From the NCBI GenBank assembly GCA_017525605.1, contig JAFXSM010000037.1:1-45238 (forward strand): 45,238 bases of DNA, given 5' to 3'. This DNA comes from Treponema sp. Its GTDB lineage: Bacteria > Spirochaetota > Spirochaetia > Treponematales > Treponemataceae. Under the pieces are notes generated by a model, which saw nothing but the letters and a program-made list of their open reading frames with translations, was not told the DNA's origin and ran no database searches. The position numbers and the translations under genes are program-made. Numbering within the stretch: the stretch's first letter is position 1; each line of letters begins with the position of its first letter. Below, one piece after another: positions 7,968-16,622 of this stretch.

Positions 7968-10145
7968 ATGTTTCCGAGGCAGTTTCTTTCGTTGTGTATC
8001 GCCATTTTCTCTTTTTTTGCGATGACGCTTGTTTCCTGTGAAAGACTGCCGTTTTCGGATGAGGATGCCGAGTGCGGGAAATTCATCGACCTTGCGGATT
8101 CCGTATATTATGCGAAGACGAATGCCGCCAGCACGATTTACTCGACTGCGACGATGGAATTCGAGAAGCTTGACACTCACGAGTCCAGGAACCTTGAGAA
8201 ACTTTGCGGAAGAAACGGAGGTTTTGTCTGGCTGAAGATTGAATTCGAGGTGCCGAAATCTCTCCGCTACAGAAGCCTCGGTTTTGTCGTGTCGTATCTC
8301 CGTTTTGCTGACAGGGTTTGGCTGAACAATTACTACATCGGAAGCTATGGCAAATTCCCTCCGAATGAGAAAAGCTCCCTCTTTGAGTCGCATTGCTATT
8401 TCTTCCCGGACAATGCCGTTAGAAACGACGGCGTGAACACTATTCTCGTCAAAGTCTGGACGCACGGTAGAAGCGAAATCTCCGACGGCATTTTCATCAG
8501 CGATTACGACACCGCATTGCACGAGTCGAACAAGTACTCTTTTCTCAATTCCAAGATTTACCTGATTTTCGAAGGCGCGATGTTCTGCTCGTTCATCCTC
8601 TATCTTATGACGTATCTTTGGCGGAGGAAGAACAGGGCGCATCTTGCGTTCGCATTGCTCAATCTTTCGACGATAATTTTTCTTCTTCCGCTTCTCGCGC
8701 CCGAAATCCCGTTCTACCTTTCCGATTCGCTTTCGTACCTTCTTTTCATAAAAATCACGCTTTGTGTCAGCTTCTATTTTCTCGTGAGTCTCGTCTCGTA
8801 TTTCATTTTCAAATTCTTTGACGCAACAATGTCTAAGCCTGTCCAGATTTTCTTTCATTGTGCGCTGCTCATTCCGACTCTAATAACGATTTTCGTTCCG
8901 TCGTACAATGCACTCATTCTTCTTTTCAAGCCTTTCATCATCACTATGATTTTGCAGCTTGGAATCGGCGTCTATAAATTCGTTGTCTGCCTGTTCAATG
9001 AAAATACACGCCGCCGCGCGCTCATCATGCTCGTCGGTTTCTCTCCCGTCATCGTCTGCATATTCCTCGATATCGTCATGCGCATCATTCTAAAAGACAC
9101 TGCCAACCCGTATTTTTCGATTCTCGGCTGGCAGCTTACGATAATCGCTTTCATCGCAATCCTCACGATGCAGCACAGCAAGGTCTATTCGAAAAACGAA
9201 TATCTGACCGAGAATCTCAGGCTTGAGGTTGCGATTCAGACGAAAGCCCTGACGAAGGCGAACGAGGAGCTCGTCAAGCAGTCGAAGAAGCTTGAGATTG
9301 CGAATGAAATTCTTGAGCGGGAAATGACACGGAACATGATGGACCTTGATATGGCGGCAATCGTCCAGCAGAAATTCTTTCCGCCGCCTGACAAAGTTTT
9401 CCGCGGCTGGGACATCGCAATCTGCTATCAGCCTGCCGCAAAAGTTTCGGGCGATTTGTACGATTATTATGCTTTGAACGAGAATTTGCAGGGATTTTCG
9501 ATTTTCGACGTTTCCGGTCACGGAATCTCGTCAGGACTTATAACGATGCTTTCGAAACGCATAATCTTCAACACGTTCAAGGAGTCGCTTGAGAAGTTCC
9601 GCTCCGTTTCGGACACGCTCTACAAGGTCAACGAGCAGATTATCGAGGCGAAGGGCGACATAGAGAATTACCTCACGGGCCTCCTTTTGCAGTTCTCGGA
9701 ATTCAATGACGATGACTCATGCGACATAACGATGGCGAATGCAGGGCACCCTCATCCGCTCCTTTATTCTTCCGCATCGAATCTCGTTTCTGAAGTCGTC
9801 AATGCGGACGCTTCTTTCAATCAGTACGGCGCAATCGGAATCAACGGAATCGCAGTTTCGTTCCCTGAGATAAAATTCAAGATGTTCCCGGATGATATTT
9901 TCGTCTGCTTCACTGACGGTCTTCTGGAGTCCTTCAACAAAAACAGGGAGGAATACGGAGTCGAACGCCTGAAAAAAGTAATCGAACGCTCTTCCGCAAT
10001 GGATTCGCAGTCTATTCTCGAAGACATAATCGACGATCTGATGCTTTTTTCTTCCGGTGTTCCGCGCGATGATGATTTGACGATAATAATATTGAAGAGG
10101 AAGCGTTCCGGCGATTACGTTGAAGAAATCCTCGAAGAGTTGTGA
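7968..10145 (+). CDS. Membrane-bound PP2C (RsbU/SpoIIE-type) phosphatase with 7TM receptor
   Basis: A 725-aa sensor phosphatase. The start (MFPRQFLSLCIAIFSFFAM, then LVSCERL) is a signal sequence with a possible lipobox. Residues about 30-195 form an extracytoplasmic beta-rich domain (GGFVWLKIEFEVP, VWLNNYYIGSYGKFPP) like 7TMR-DISM sensors. About seven membrane spans follow (200-400), a coiled coil (415-455, LTKANEELVKQSKKLEIAN) and a cytoplasmic SpoIIE/RsbU domain with the metal-binding set KVSGDLYDYY, FDVSGHGISSGL, ANAGHPHPLLY, CFTDGLLES and RDDDLTII. Such proteins dephosphorylate anti-sigma antagonists. It lies within the cobalamin cluster without an obvious link; no partner kinase or STAS protein is nearby. 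The ligand is unknown. Confidence 0.9.
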   Translation: MFPRQFLSLCIAIFSFFAMTLVSCERLPFSDEDAECGKFIDLADSVYYAKTNAASTIYSTATMEFEKLDTHESRNLEKLCGRNGGFVWLKIEFEVPKSLRYRSLGFVVSYLRFADRVWLNNYYIGSYGKFPPNEKSSLFESHCYFFPDNAVRNDGVNTILVKVWTHGRSEISDGIFISDYDTALHESNKYSFLNSKIYLIFEGAMFCSFILYLMTYLWRRKNRAHLAFALLNLSTIIFLLPLLAPEIPFYLSDSLSYLLFIKITLCVSFYFLVSLVSYFIFKFFDATMSKPVQIFFHCALLIPTLITIFVPSYNALILLFKPFIITMILQLGIGVYKFVVCLFNENTRRRALIMLVGFSPVIVCIFLDIVMRIILKDTANPYFSILGWQLTIIAFIAILTMQHSKVYSKNEYLTENLRLEVAIQTKALTKANEELVKQSKKLEIANEILEREMTRNMMDLDMAAIVQQKFFPPPDKVFRGWDIAICYQPAAKVSGDLYDYYALNENLQGFSIFDVSGHGISSGLITMLSKRIIFNTFKESLEKFRSVSDTLYKVNEQIIEAKGDIENYLTGLLLQFSEFNDDDSCDITMANAGHPHPLLYSSASNLVSEVVNADASFNQYGAIGINGIAVSFPEIKFKMFPDDIFVCFTDGLLESFNKNREEYGVERLKKVIERSSAMDSQSILEDIIDDLMLFSSGVPRDDDLTIIILKRKRSGDYVEEILEEL

Positions 10146-10209
10146 TATTTTTTATTCGTCTGCAATTGATTTTGCAAGTTGTCTATAGCTTTTTTGTGTT
10201 GGATTTTTT

Positions 10210-11739
10210 ATGGTTCCAAGAATCTTGATTTCATCTCTTTCGTCGTCTTCCGGCAAGACGACAGTCGTATGTGCTTTGTCGAAAATCCTCAGCACCAAAT
10301 TCTCAAAAAAAGTCTCCGTTCTGAAAGTCGGCCCAGACTACATCGACCCGCTTTTCCATTCGAAGACCGCAAATGTGAGGACTGGAAACATCGACCTTTT
10401 TTTCAGCGGTTCCGATTCGGCTCTTCTTGACGTTTTTGAGCGGGACACTGACGGGAGCGATTTTGCAGTTGTCGAAGGCGCGATGGGGTTTTATGACGGG
10501 GCGACAATGAACGCTGATGCAAGCGCATTCCGTGTCGCGCAGTCTCTTGGTTGTCCTGTAATCATCGTTGTTGACGCAAAAGGAAAAAGCCTTTCTGTCT
10601 GCTCTGAAATCGACGGTCTTATTGGCTTCCAGGAAAAAATCGAATCCGATTCAAAAAAAATAATCCCGAGAGAAAAATTCGCAGTCATTCTGAACCGCTG
10701 CTCGAAAAGCCTTTTCGAACTTCTCTCTCCGAAAATCCGCGGGCTTTGCGGCGTGGAAGTTCTCGGTTTTATCGAAAAAAATCCTGATTTTTCAATAGAA
10801 TCAAGGCATCTCGGTCTTGTCACTCCCGATGCCGTCCACAACCTTAGCGAAAAAATCGAGCATCTTTCTTCGTCCGTTTCGGAAACAGTCGATTTTGAAA
10901 AGCTTATCCGTTTTGCGCAATCTTCTTCTTCTGAAAACGGCATTTTCATCCGCCCGAAAAGTACCGGTGAAAAAAAAGTTCTGCTCGTTCCGTCCGTGAA
11001 AATCGCAGTCGCACGCGATGAAGCTTTCTGTTTCTATTATCAGGAAAATTTTTCGCTTCTCCGTTCGTTCGGTGCCGAGCTGAAATTTTTCTCGCCGCTC
11101 AAAAACGAACCTGTTCCTTCTGGCTGTTCCGCGCTCTACATCGGCGGCGGCTATCCTGAGCTTTTTTGGAATGCCCTTGCGGATTCAAAAATCACTTCCG
11201 CGTCCGTAAAAAGATTCTGCCGTTCCGGTGCGCCTGTTTTTGCGGAATGCGGCGGATTCATGTATTTGCAGCTTCTCGGAATCCTTCCCGGAAGTTTCTC
11301 GAAAAAAGACAAGCTCGTCCGGTTCGGCTATGTCGAACTTACTGCCGGCGAAGACAATTTTCTTCTTAAAAAAGGTGAAAAAATCCGCGGACATGAATTT
11401 CATTATTTCGACACGAGCGAAAATGGCGAATCTTTCACCGCAACAAAGCCGAACGGAAAAACGTGGAAATGCATCAAAGTCGATTCCGCAGTTCTCGATT
11501 CGAAAAATCTTTGCGCCAGAAAAAAACGCGCGTTCGAGAAGAACATTGTCGCAGGTTTTCCGCATTTCTATTTTCCGTCGAATGTTTCCGTCGCTGAAAA
11601 TTTCGTGAATGCGGCACTTCTGCACGCTTCTGTTTCCGATTGTGAAATTTCATGCGCTGGTTGTGGCGGTTGCTCTAGCGGCGGTTGCGGAAATTGCGGC
11701 GGCTGCAAAAACGGATGCTCTGGATGCTCCAAAAACTGA
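10210..11739 (+). CDS. cbiA: Cobyrinate a,c-diamide synthase (CbiA/CobB) with Cys-rich tail
   Basis: A 509-aa glutamine-dependent amidase that amidates the a and c acetate side chains of (cobalt) cobyrinate. The N-terminal ATPase has SSSSGKTTVVCAL (P-loop), KVGPDYIDPLFH and VVEGAMGFYDG; the C-terminal class I glutaminase-like domain has YIGGGYPELF and the nucleophile cysteine in PVFAECGGFMYLQ, and ends its core with FPHFYFPSNV. After that, the last 33 residues are unusual: nine cysteines spaced mainly by two residues among Gly and Ser (SCAGCGGCSSGGCGNCGGC and onward). Ordinary CbiA ends before this. The tail could bind cobalt or another metal, but this is inference. A ribosome site is weak; the start is by position of the P-loop. 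Confidence 0.94.
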   Translation: MVPRILISSLSSSSGKTTVVCALSKILSTKFSKKVSVLKVGPDYIDPLFHSKTANVRTGNIDLFFSGSDSALLDVFERDTDGSDFAVVEGAMGFYDGATMNADASAFRVAQSLGCPVIIVVDAKGKSLSVCSEIDGLIGFQEKIESDSKKIIPREKFAVILNRCSKSLFELLSPKIRGLCGVEVLGFIEKNPDFSIESRHLGLVTPDAVHNLSEKIEHLSSSVSETVDFEKLIRFAQSSSSENGIFIRPKSTGEKKVLLVPSVKIAVARDEAFCFYYQENFSLLRSFGAELKFFSPLKNEPVPSGCSALYIGGGYPELFWNALADSKITSASVKRFCRSGAPVFAECGGFMYLQLLGILPGSFSKKDKLVRFGYVELTAGEDNFLLKKGEKIRGHEFHYFDTSENGESFTATKPNGKTWKCIKVDSAVLDSKNLCARKKRAFEKNIVAGFPHFYFPSNVSVAENFVNAALLHASVSDCEISCAGCGGCSSGGCGNCGGCKNGCSGCSKN

Positions 11740-11744
11740 AAATC

Positions 11745-11753
11745 TGCTAATAT
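11745..11753 (+). promoter_or_regulatory. Extended -10-like box before the cobU-cobC fusion
   Basis: TGCTAATAT ends six bases before the ATG at 11760 and partly follows the cbiA stop. No ribosome site is visible, so a leaderless start is possible in addition to read-through from cbiA. Confidence 0.45.
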
Positions 11754-11759
11754 TGACGA

Positions 11760-12806
11760 ATGATACTTTTGATTGGTGGCGCGTTCTCTGGACGCCGTTC
11801 TTTTGCACAAAAACTTGCTTCTTCCCTCGTCGCTCCTTGCGATGACGCGAACAAGAAAAATTCATTCATCTATGAAACTACAGAATCTGATGCGGCTGAA
11901 TTTGCCGGCGAAAATGCAATTCCCGAGCTTTCCCGCGTTGTGGAGCGCATCACGTCTTTCCCGATTGCAATCGCCGTCGAAATGGGCTGCGGAGTCGTGC
12001 CTGTTTCCGAATACGACCGCACTCTCCGTGAGAACAACGGACGGCTGAACATCGCGCTTGCCAAAGTCGCAGAAACTGTCGTTTTGATGACTGCCGGAAT
12101 TCCGACCGTAATCAAGGGCGACAAAAGCGACCTTGAAAATATCTCGTTCGGTTTTTCTTCCCGCGCTGTGATTTTCAGGCACGGTCAGACGCTTTCGAAC
12201 GTTCAAAGAAGATTTGCGGGCGGCGGCTCGGACGTTCTTTTGACGGAGCTTGGCGAGCAGCAGGCTTTCGACACGAAATCGAGAATGGAGCTTTATTTTT
12301 CGAAATATCAGGAAGGCATCAAGAATAAAATCCTGAATCCGAAACGCGTTTTCGTTTCCCCGATGACACGCGCAAAAAAAACTGCCGAAATTCTTTTCCC
12401 GAATGCGCAGAAGATAATCGTCGATGACATTCGCGAGATGCGGATGGGACTTTTTGAGAACATGACGAACGAGGAGCTTCTTTCAGGTCTTTTCGCCGAC
12501 GGAAGCAAGTCGGAAGAAAATGCGGAATGTTACCAGAAATGGCTGGACTCAAAAGGCACTCTTCCGACTCCGACCGGCAAAGATTTTATCGGCGAGTCGC
12601 AGGAGGACTTTGTGAGTCGGAGCACAGCCGCGTTCAGAAAAATCCTTTCGTCGCTTGAAAAAGACGAGGTGCCTGTCCTCGTCGCGCATGGCGGAATCCA
12701 GATGTCGATTTGCGAGACGATGTTCACGAAGGGCGGCGCGTTCAAAAATCTGCACGATTGGCAGAGCGAAAACGCGATGTTCCGTTTCGGCGAGCTGAAA
12801 ATCTAA
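11760..12806 (+). CDS. CobU-like remnant fused to CobC-type histidine phosphatase
   Basis: A 348-aa fusion. Residues 1-125 match the two ends of CobU (adenosylcobinamide kinase/guanylyltransferase): MILLIGGAFSGRRSFAQKLA where CobU has GGxxSGKS, and IAIAVEMGCGVVPVSEYDR plus ENNGRLNIALAKVAE where CobU has SNEVGMGIVP and GRxNQ. The middle, which carries the guanylylated histidine, is missing (about 50-60 residues short), and the P-loop lysine is arginine. Residues 135-348 are a phosphoglycerate-mutase-type phosphatase with RHGQTLSN (H141), VSPMTRAKKTAEI and LVAHGGIQ, like alpha-ribazole-phosphate phosphatase CobC. The phosphatase looks active; the CobU half looks catalytically impaired and may only bind nucleotide or substrate. 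A complete CobU or CobY may exist elsewhere. Confidence 0.82.
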   Translation: MILLIGGAFSGRRSFAQKLASSLVAPCDDANKKNSFIYETTESDAAEFAGENAIPELSRVVERITSFPIAIAVEMGCGVVPVSEYDRTLRENNGRLNIALAKVAETVVLMTAGIPTVIKGDKSDLENISFGFSSRAVIFRHGQTLSNVQRRFAGGGSDVLLTELGEQQAFDTKSRMELYFSKYQEGIKNKILNPKRVFVSPMTRAKKTAEILFPNAQKIIVDDIREMRMGLFENMTNEELLSGLFADGSKSEENAECYQKWLDSKGTLPTPTGKDFIGESQEDFVSRSTAAFRKILSSLEKDEVPVLVAHGGIQMSICETMFTKGGAFKNLHDWQSENAMFRFGELKI

Positions 12807-12814
12807 CTTCAAAG

Positions 12815-13930
12815 ATGGTCGGGTTTTTTCTTTTGGTTCACTTTTCAACATTATTCTTTCGGCTTCCTCTCATTTTCATTCTCGATGCTGTTCTTGGCGA
12901 GGTTTCTTTTGTCGTGCATCCGGTGATTTTGATGGGGAGGCTGATTTCGTTCCTTGAAAAAAGGCTCAGGAAAATTTTCGCCTGCGTTTATGAGAAGAGC
13001 GATTCTGAAATAAGAAAAACTGATTTCGATTCAAAAAACAGAAAAATCCGCGAGAGGTTTGCAGGGGCGTTTCTCGTCCTGATTGTCGTTTCCGTTTCGT
13101 TTTTCATTCCGTTTGCGGCGGAATCTATCTTTCTTCGGCTTTCGCTTCTTTCCTGTGAACATTCTCGCACTCTCGGCGGATATTCGCTTCCGTTGTGCGT
13201 CGCGTTTTTCTTCATCTTTTTCGTGCTCGATGTTTTTTGGGGATACCAGTCTGTCGCGGCTCGCTGTCTTTTTGACGAGGCTACGAACGTCAGGAAAAAA
13301 CTTTCGGTTTCCGTTGAGGAAGGTCGAATTGCAGTTTCCCGCATTGTCGGTCGCGACACGAAAAATCTTTTGGGCGAGGGCGTTGTGAAAGCGTGCGTCG
13401 AAAGCGTCGCTGAAAGCACAACGGATGGAATCTTCTCCCCGATTTTTTTCTATGCGATTGGCGGCGCACCTTTGGCTCTTTTTTACAAATCTGTAAACAC
13501 GATGGACTCGATGATTGCATATAAAAATCCGCGCTACAGATATTTCGGGACAGTTGCCGCGCGGCTTGACGATGTTGCGAATTTCATTCCGGCCCGGCTT
13601 GCGGCTTTGTTCATGATTTTTTCCGCGCTGCTATTCCGCATTTTCGGTCAGAAAAGTTTTCATCCGCTTTTTGCAGCCAGAATATTTTTCCGCGACAGAT
13701 ACAAGCACGCAAGCCCGAATTCCGCGCAGACCGAAAGCACAATCGCGGGAATCTTGGGAATCAGGCTTGCAGGGGACGCGGTTTACGAAGGCAAAGTCGA
13801 GAAAAAAGAATTCTTGGGCGACGAACTGAAAAAAGTCGAGCCGTCCGACATAAATTCGACTCTCAAAATCATGTACGTTTCGTCGGTTCTTTTCACGATT
13901 GCAATATCAACTTTTTCATTCGTGATATAA
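12815..13930 (+). CDS. cbiB: Adenosylcobinamide-phosphate synthase (CbiB/CobD)
   Basis: A 371-aa integral membrane protein. Motifs of the family: HPVILMGRLISFLE (residues 27-40), FWGYQSVAARCLFDEA, VSRIVGRDT, and the strongly conserved ACVESVAESTTDGIFSP with NTMDSMIAYKNPRY and AARLDDVANFIPARL. It joins an aminopropanol phosphate arm, made with help from CobD, to cobyric acid. The ATG at 12815 is eight bases after the preceding stop; the longer frame into the upstream gene is out of line with the family's N-terminus. No ribosome site is obvious, so translation may be coupled to the upstream gene. Confidence 0.93.
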   Translation: MVGFFLLVHFSTLFFRLPLIFILDAVLGEVSFVVHPVILMGRLISFLEKRLRKIFACVYEKSDSEIRKTDFDSKNRKIRERFAGAFLVLIVVSVSFFIPFAAESIFLRLSLLSCEHSRTLGGYSLPLCVAFFFIFFVLDVFWGYQSVAARCLFDEATNVRKKLSVSVEEGRIAVSRIVGRDTKNLLGEGVVKACVESVAESTTDGIFSPIFFYAIGGAPLALFYKSVNTMDSMIAYKNPRYRYFGTVAARLDDVANFIPARLAALFMIFSALLFRIFGQKSFHPLFAARIFFRDRYKHASPNSAQTESTIAGILGIRLAGDAVYEGKVEKKEFLGDELKKVEPSDINSTLKIMYVSSVLFTIAISTFSFVI

Positions 13931-13931
13931 T
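13923..13931 (+). promoter_or_regulatory. Extended -10 box before cobD-cbiP
   Basis: TGATATAAT overlaps the end of cbiB and finishes nine bases before the ATG at 13941. No Shine-Dalgarno sequence is present, so the transcript would have a leader of at most two or three bases. Confidence 0.6.
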
Positions 13932-13940
13932 CATTTTTCT

Positions 13941-16622
13941 ATGATTCCCTTTCAACAAAAACACGGCGGTTCAGCCGAAAAAAATGTGATTGACTTTTCG
14001 GCAAACACAAGCCCGCTCGGAATGCATCCCGCTTCTGTCAGGGCGATTTCTTCTGCAGCATTGTCAAGTTCTCTTTCGTGCGAATACCCGGACTCTGAAT
14101 GCAAAAATCTTAGGTCTCTGCTTGGAAAATTCTGGTCGTTCCCGGAAACTCAGATTGTTTGCGGAAACGGAGCTTCCGAACTCATTTACATGGCGACTTT
14201 TTCGTTCGCGCATGATTGCGCAGTCGTTTTTGAACCTGCTTTTTCGGAATACGAATCCGCATTGAAAAATGTCTCAAATCTCGGAAGAAAAATCAGAATC
14301 GAAAAAATATTTTCTGTAGAGGAAATTTCTTGCATTCCGTCCGAAACTTCCGTTTTGTTCGCGGCTTCTCCTTCAAATCCGCTCGGCACTCTTTTGTCGT
14401 TCGCTGAAATTTCCGCGCTCGAAAAAAAATGCGAGTCGGTCGGAGCTGTTTTCGTTCTTGATGCGTGTTTCTCGCAGTTCTCGTCGGAAGGGGAATCGGT
14501 CGTCAGAAAAATAATCGAGCGAAAAAATGAATTTCCGAATCTTTTGGTTCTGAATGCGTTCACGAAATTTTACGGAATGGCAGGAATCAGGCTCGGGTAC
14601 GCGCTTTGCTTTTCAGAAAAGATTTCGTCGCTTTTGAAAGAGAATGCACAGCCGTGGTCTGTGAATTTCATCGCCCAAAAATGCGGCGAAGCTGTTCTGA
14701 AAAGCGAACTTTCGGGCACCGATTTTAAAAAAGAATCCTGGAGCGACAGAATCCGCTCTCTCGTCAAAATCGAAAAAGAAAAGTTCTACAACTTCTTTTT
14801 TGAGAATGGCATATTTTTCTTCCGGTCGGAAGCGAATTTCATAACGTTCAGATTCGATTTCCCAGCCGGAACTTTTTCATCCTGTTCGTCCGATTCTTCC
14901 GTCGTCGAAATCGCTTCGTTCTGTTTTAAAAATAAGCCTCAAAAGTTGCAGCTTCGTTCGTGTTCCGGTTTCGATTCACTTGGTTCGTCATTTCATCGGA
15001 TTGCAATAAAAAGCCCTTCTGAAAATGCGGTTCTTCTTTCGTTTTTGCGTTCCGTAATGAAAAATGAAAATTCAGGAAATTCGACAAAATCACAAGAAAA
15101 ATCGTCGGAAGAATCCAAGCAAAAATCGCGTGCAAAATGCGTGATGATTCAGGGAACGATGTCCTCTTCCGGTAAGTCGCTTGTTGTCGCGGCGCTTTGC
15201 AGGATTTTCATGAAAGACGGTTTCCGCGTTGCGCCGTTCAAAAGCCAGAACATGGCACTCAATTCGGGAGTGACTTTTGACGGAAAAGAAATGGGGCGCG
15301 CACAGATTATGCAGGCTGAGGCGGCCGGGATTTTGCCCGACGTTCGTATGAATCCCGTGCTCTTAAAACCGAATTCCGACACCGGAAGCCAAATCATCGT
15401 GAACGGCATTGCTGTCGGCAGCATGAATGCCCGCGATTTCTTCTCGTTCAGGAAAAATCTCGTCCCGAAAATCATGGAGTCGTACGAGTCGCTTTCGGAG
15501 GAGAACGACATAATCGTCATCGAAGGTGCGGGAAGTCCTGCCGAGATAAACCTGAAAGAAAACGACATTGTGAACATGGGGCTTGCGTCTCTTGTGGATG
15601 CGCCTGTAATCGTCGTGGGCGACATCGACAGGGGCGGCGTTTTCGCGTCGCTTTACGGAACTTTCTCGCTCGTCAGTGAAAATGAGCGCAACCGCATAAA
15701 AGGTTTCCTCGTGAACAAATTCCGCGGCGACGTGAGCCTTTTAGAGAACGGACTAGCGATGCTTGAGGATTTGACGGACAGGAAAGTTCTCGGAGTGGTT
15801 CCGTTCATGAAAAATCTTCGGATTGACGATGAGGATTCTCTTTCGGATTCGCTTTCCAAAAAAACTGATTCAAAAACCGAAGAAAAACTCATAAAAATTT
15901 CGGTCGTCGCGCTGCCGTATATGTCGAATTTCACGGATTTGAACAATTTTGCGCGTCTTCCGTTTGTCGATGTGAAATTTTTTGACTCAATCGCTGAATT
16001 TGATTTTGATTCTGATTTGCTCGTCATTCCGGGAAGCAAAAATTCCGTGAAGGCGATGGAATTTCTGAACGAGGCTGGCCTTTCCGAACCGATAAAATCG
16101 TTTGCGCTTACGAAGCCCGTCGTCGGAATCTGCGGCGGTTTCCAGGTTTTGGGCGAACTCCTCGACGACTCTTTCGGCAACGAGGATTCTTCGGCAAAAA
16201 AAATCGCAGGCTTGAATCTTCTTCCTGTGAAAACGACGTTCACTTCCTCAAAAACTCTCGTCCAAGTTTCCTCAAGGCTTCCGAAACTTTCTGGATTCTT
16301 TGATTTTCTTTCCGGGAAAAAAGCTTGCGGCTACGAAATTCATCAGGGATTTACGAATTTTTCGGCGAATGATTCCGACTCGGAAAAAATCATCATCGCG
16401 TCATCTAGAAACGTTCTCGGAACTTACATTCACGGCTTTTTCGATTCTCGTGAAATCGTCGGTTCTGTCCTTGAAAAACTTGCGGAATCAAAAAACGTCC
16501 GGCTTCCTGATTTTTCCGATTTCAAAAGCGAAAAGGAAAAGGAATTCGACAGGCTTGAGAAAACAGTCCGCGAAAATATCGATTTGAAAAAAGTTTATGA
16601 AATATTGGGAATTGAAAAATGA
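13941..16622 (+). CDS. cbiP: Threonine-phosphate decarboxylase (CobD) fused to cobyric acid synthase (CbiP/CobQ)
   Basis: An 893-aa two-enzyme fusion. Residues 1-370 are a PLP-dependent fold type I enzyme like CobD: HGGSAEKNVIDFSANTSPLG, AASPSNPLGT, VLDACFSQF and the PLP lysine in NAFTKFYGMAGIRLGY (K209). A Ser/Lys/Glu-rich linker (about 372-396) joins it to CbiP (400-893), with GTMSSSGKSLVVAALC, PFKSQNMALNSGVT, KPNSDTGSQIIVNG, GDIDRGGVFASLYG, the glutaminase cysteine in VVGICGGFQVLGELL and the histidine in YIHGFFDS. CobD decarboxylates threonine phosphate to aminopropanol phosphate; CbiP amidates four side chains of adenosylcobyrinate diamide. Their products meet at CbiB, whose gene is next door. 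The 3' end overlaps cobA by ATGA. Confidence 0.93.
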   Translation: MIPFQQKHGGSAEKNVIDFSANTSPLGMHPASVRAISSAALSSSLSCEYPDSECKNLRSLLGKFWSFPETQIVCGNGASELIYMATFSFAHDCAVVFEPAFSEYESALKNVSNLGRKIRIEKIFSVEEISCIPSETSVLFAASPSNPLGTLLSFAEISALEKKCESVGAVFVLDACFSQFSSEGESVVRKIIERKNEFPNLLVLNAFTKFYGMAGIRLGYALCFSEKISSLLKENAQPWSVNFIAQKCGEAVLKSELSGTDFKKESWSDRIRSLVKIEKEKFYNFFFENGIFFFRSEANFITFRFDFPAGTFSSCSSDSSVVEIASFCFKNKPQKLQLRSCSGFDSLGSSFHRIAIKSPSENAVLLSFLRSVMKNENSGNSTKSQEKSSEESKQKSRAKCVMIQGTMSSSGKSLVVAALCRIFMKDGFRVAPFKSQNMALNSGVTFDGKEMGRAQIMQAEAAGILPDVRMNPVLLKPNSDTGSQIIVNGIAVGSMNARDFFSFRKNLVPKIMESYESLSEENDIIVIEGAGSPAEINLKENDIVNMGLASLVDAPVIVVGDIDRGGVFASLYGTFSLVSENERNRIKGFLVNKFRGDVSLLENGLAMLEDLTDRKVLGVVPFMKNLRIDDEDSLSDSLSKKTDSKTEEKLIKISVVALPYMSNFTDLNNFARLPFVDVKFFDSIAEFDFDSDLLVIPGSKNSVKAMEFLNEAGLSEPIKSFALTKPVVGICGGFQVLGELLDDSFGNEDSSAKKIAGLNLLPVKTTFTSSKTLVQVSSRLPKLSGFFDFLSGKKACGYEIHQGFTNFSANDSDSEKIIIASSRNVLGTYIHGFFDSREIVGSVLEKLAESKNVRLPDFSDFKSEKEKEFDRLEKTVRENIDLKKVYEILGIEK

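Noticed and set aside
7683..8858. Minus-strand open frame of 391 codons
   Set aside because: Low-quality, Arg/Lys/Phe-rich composition spanning two plus-strand genes with clear domains; a shadow of GAA/TTC-rich coding sequence.
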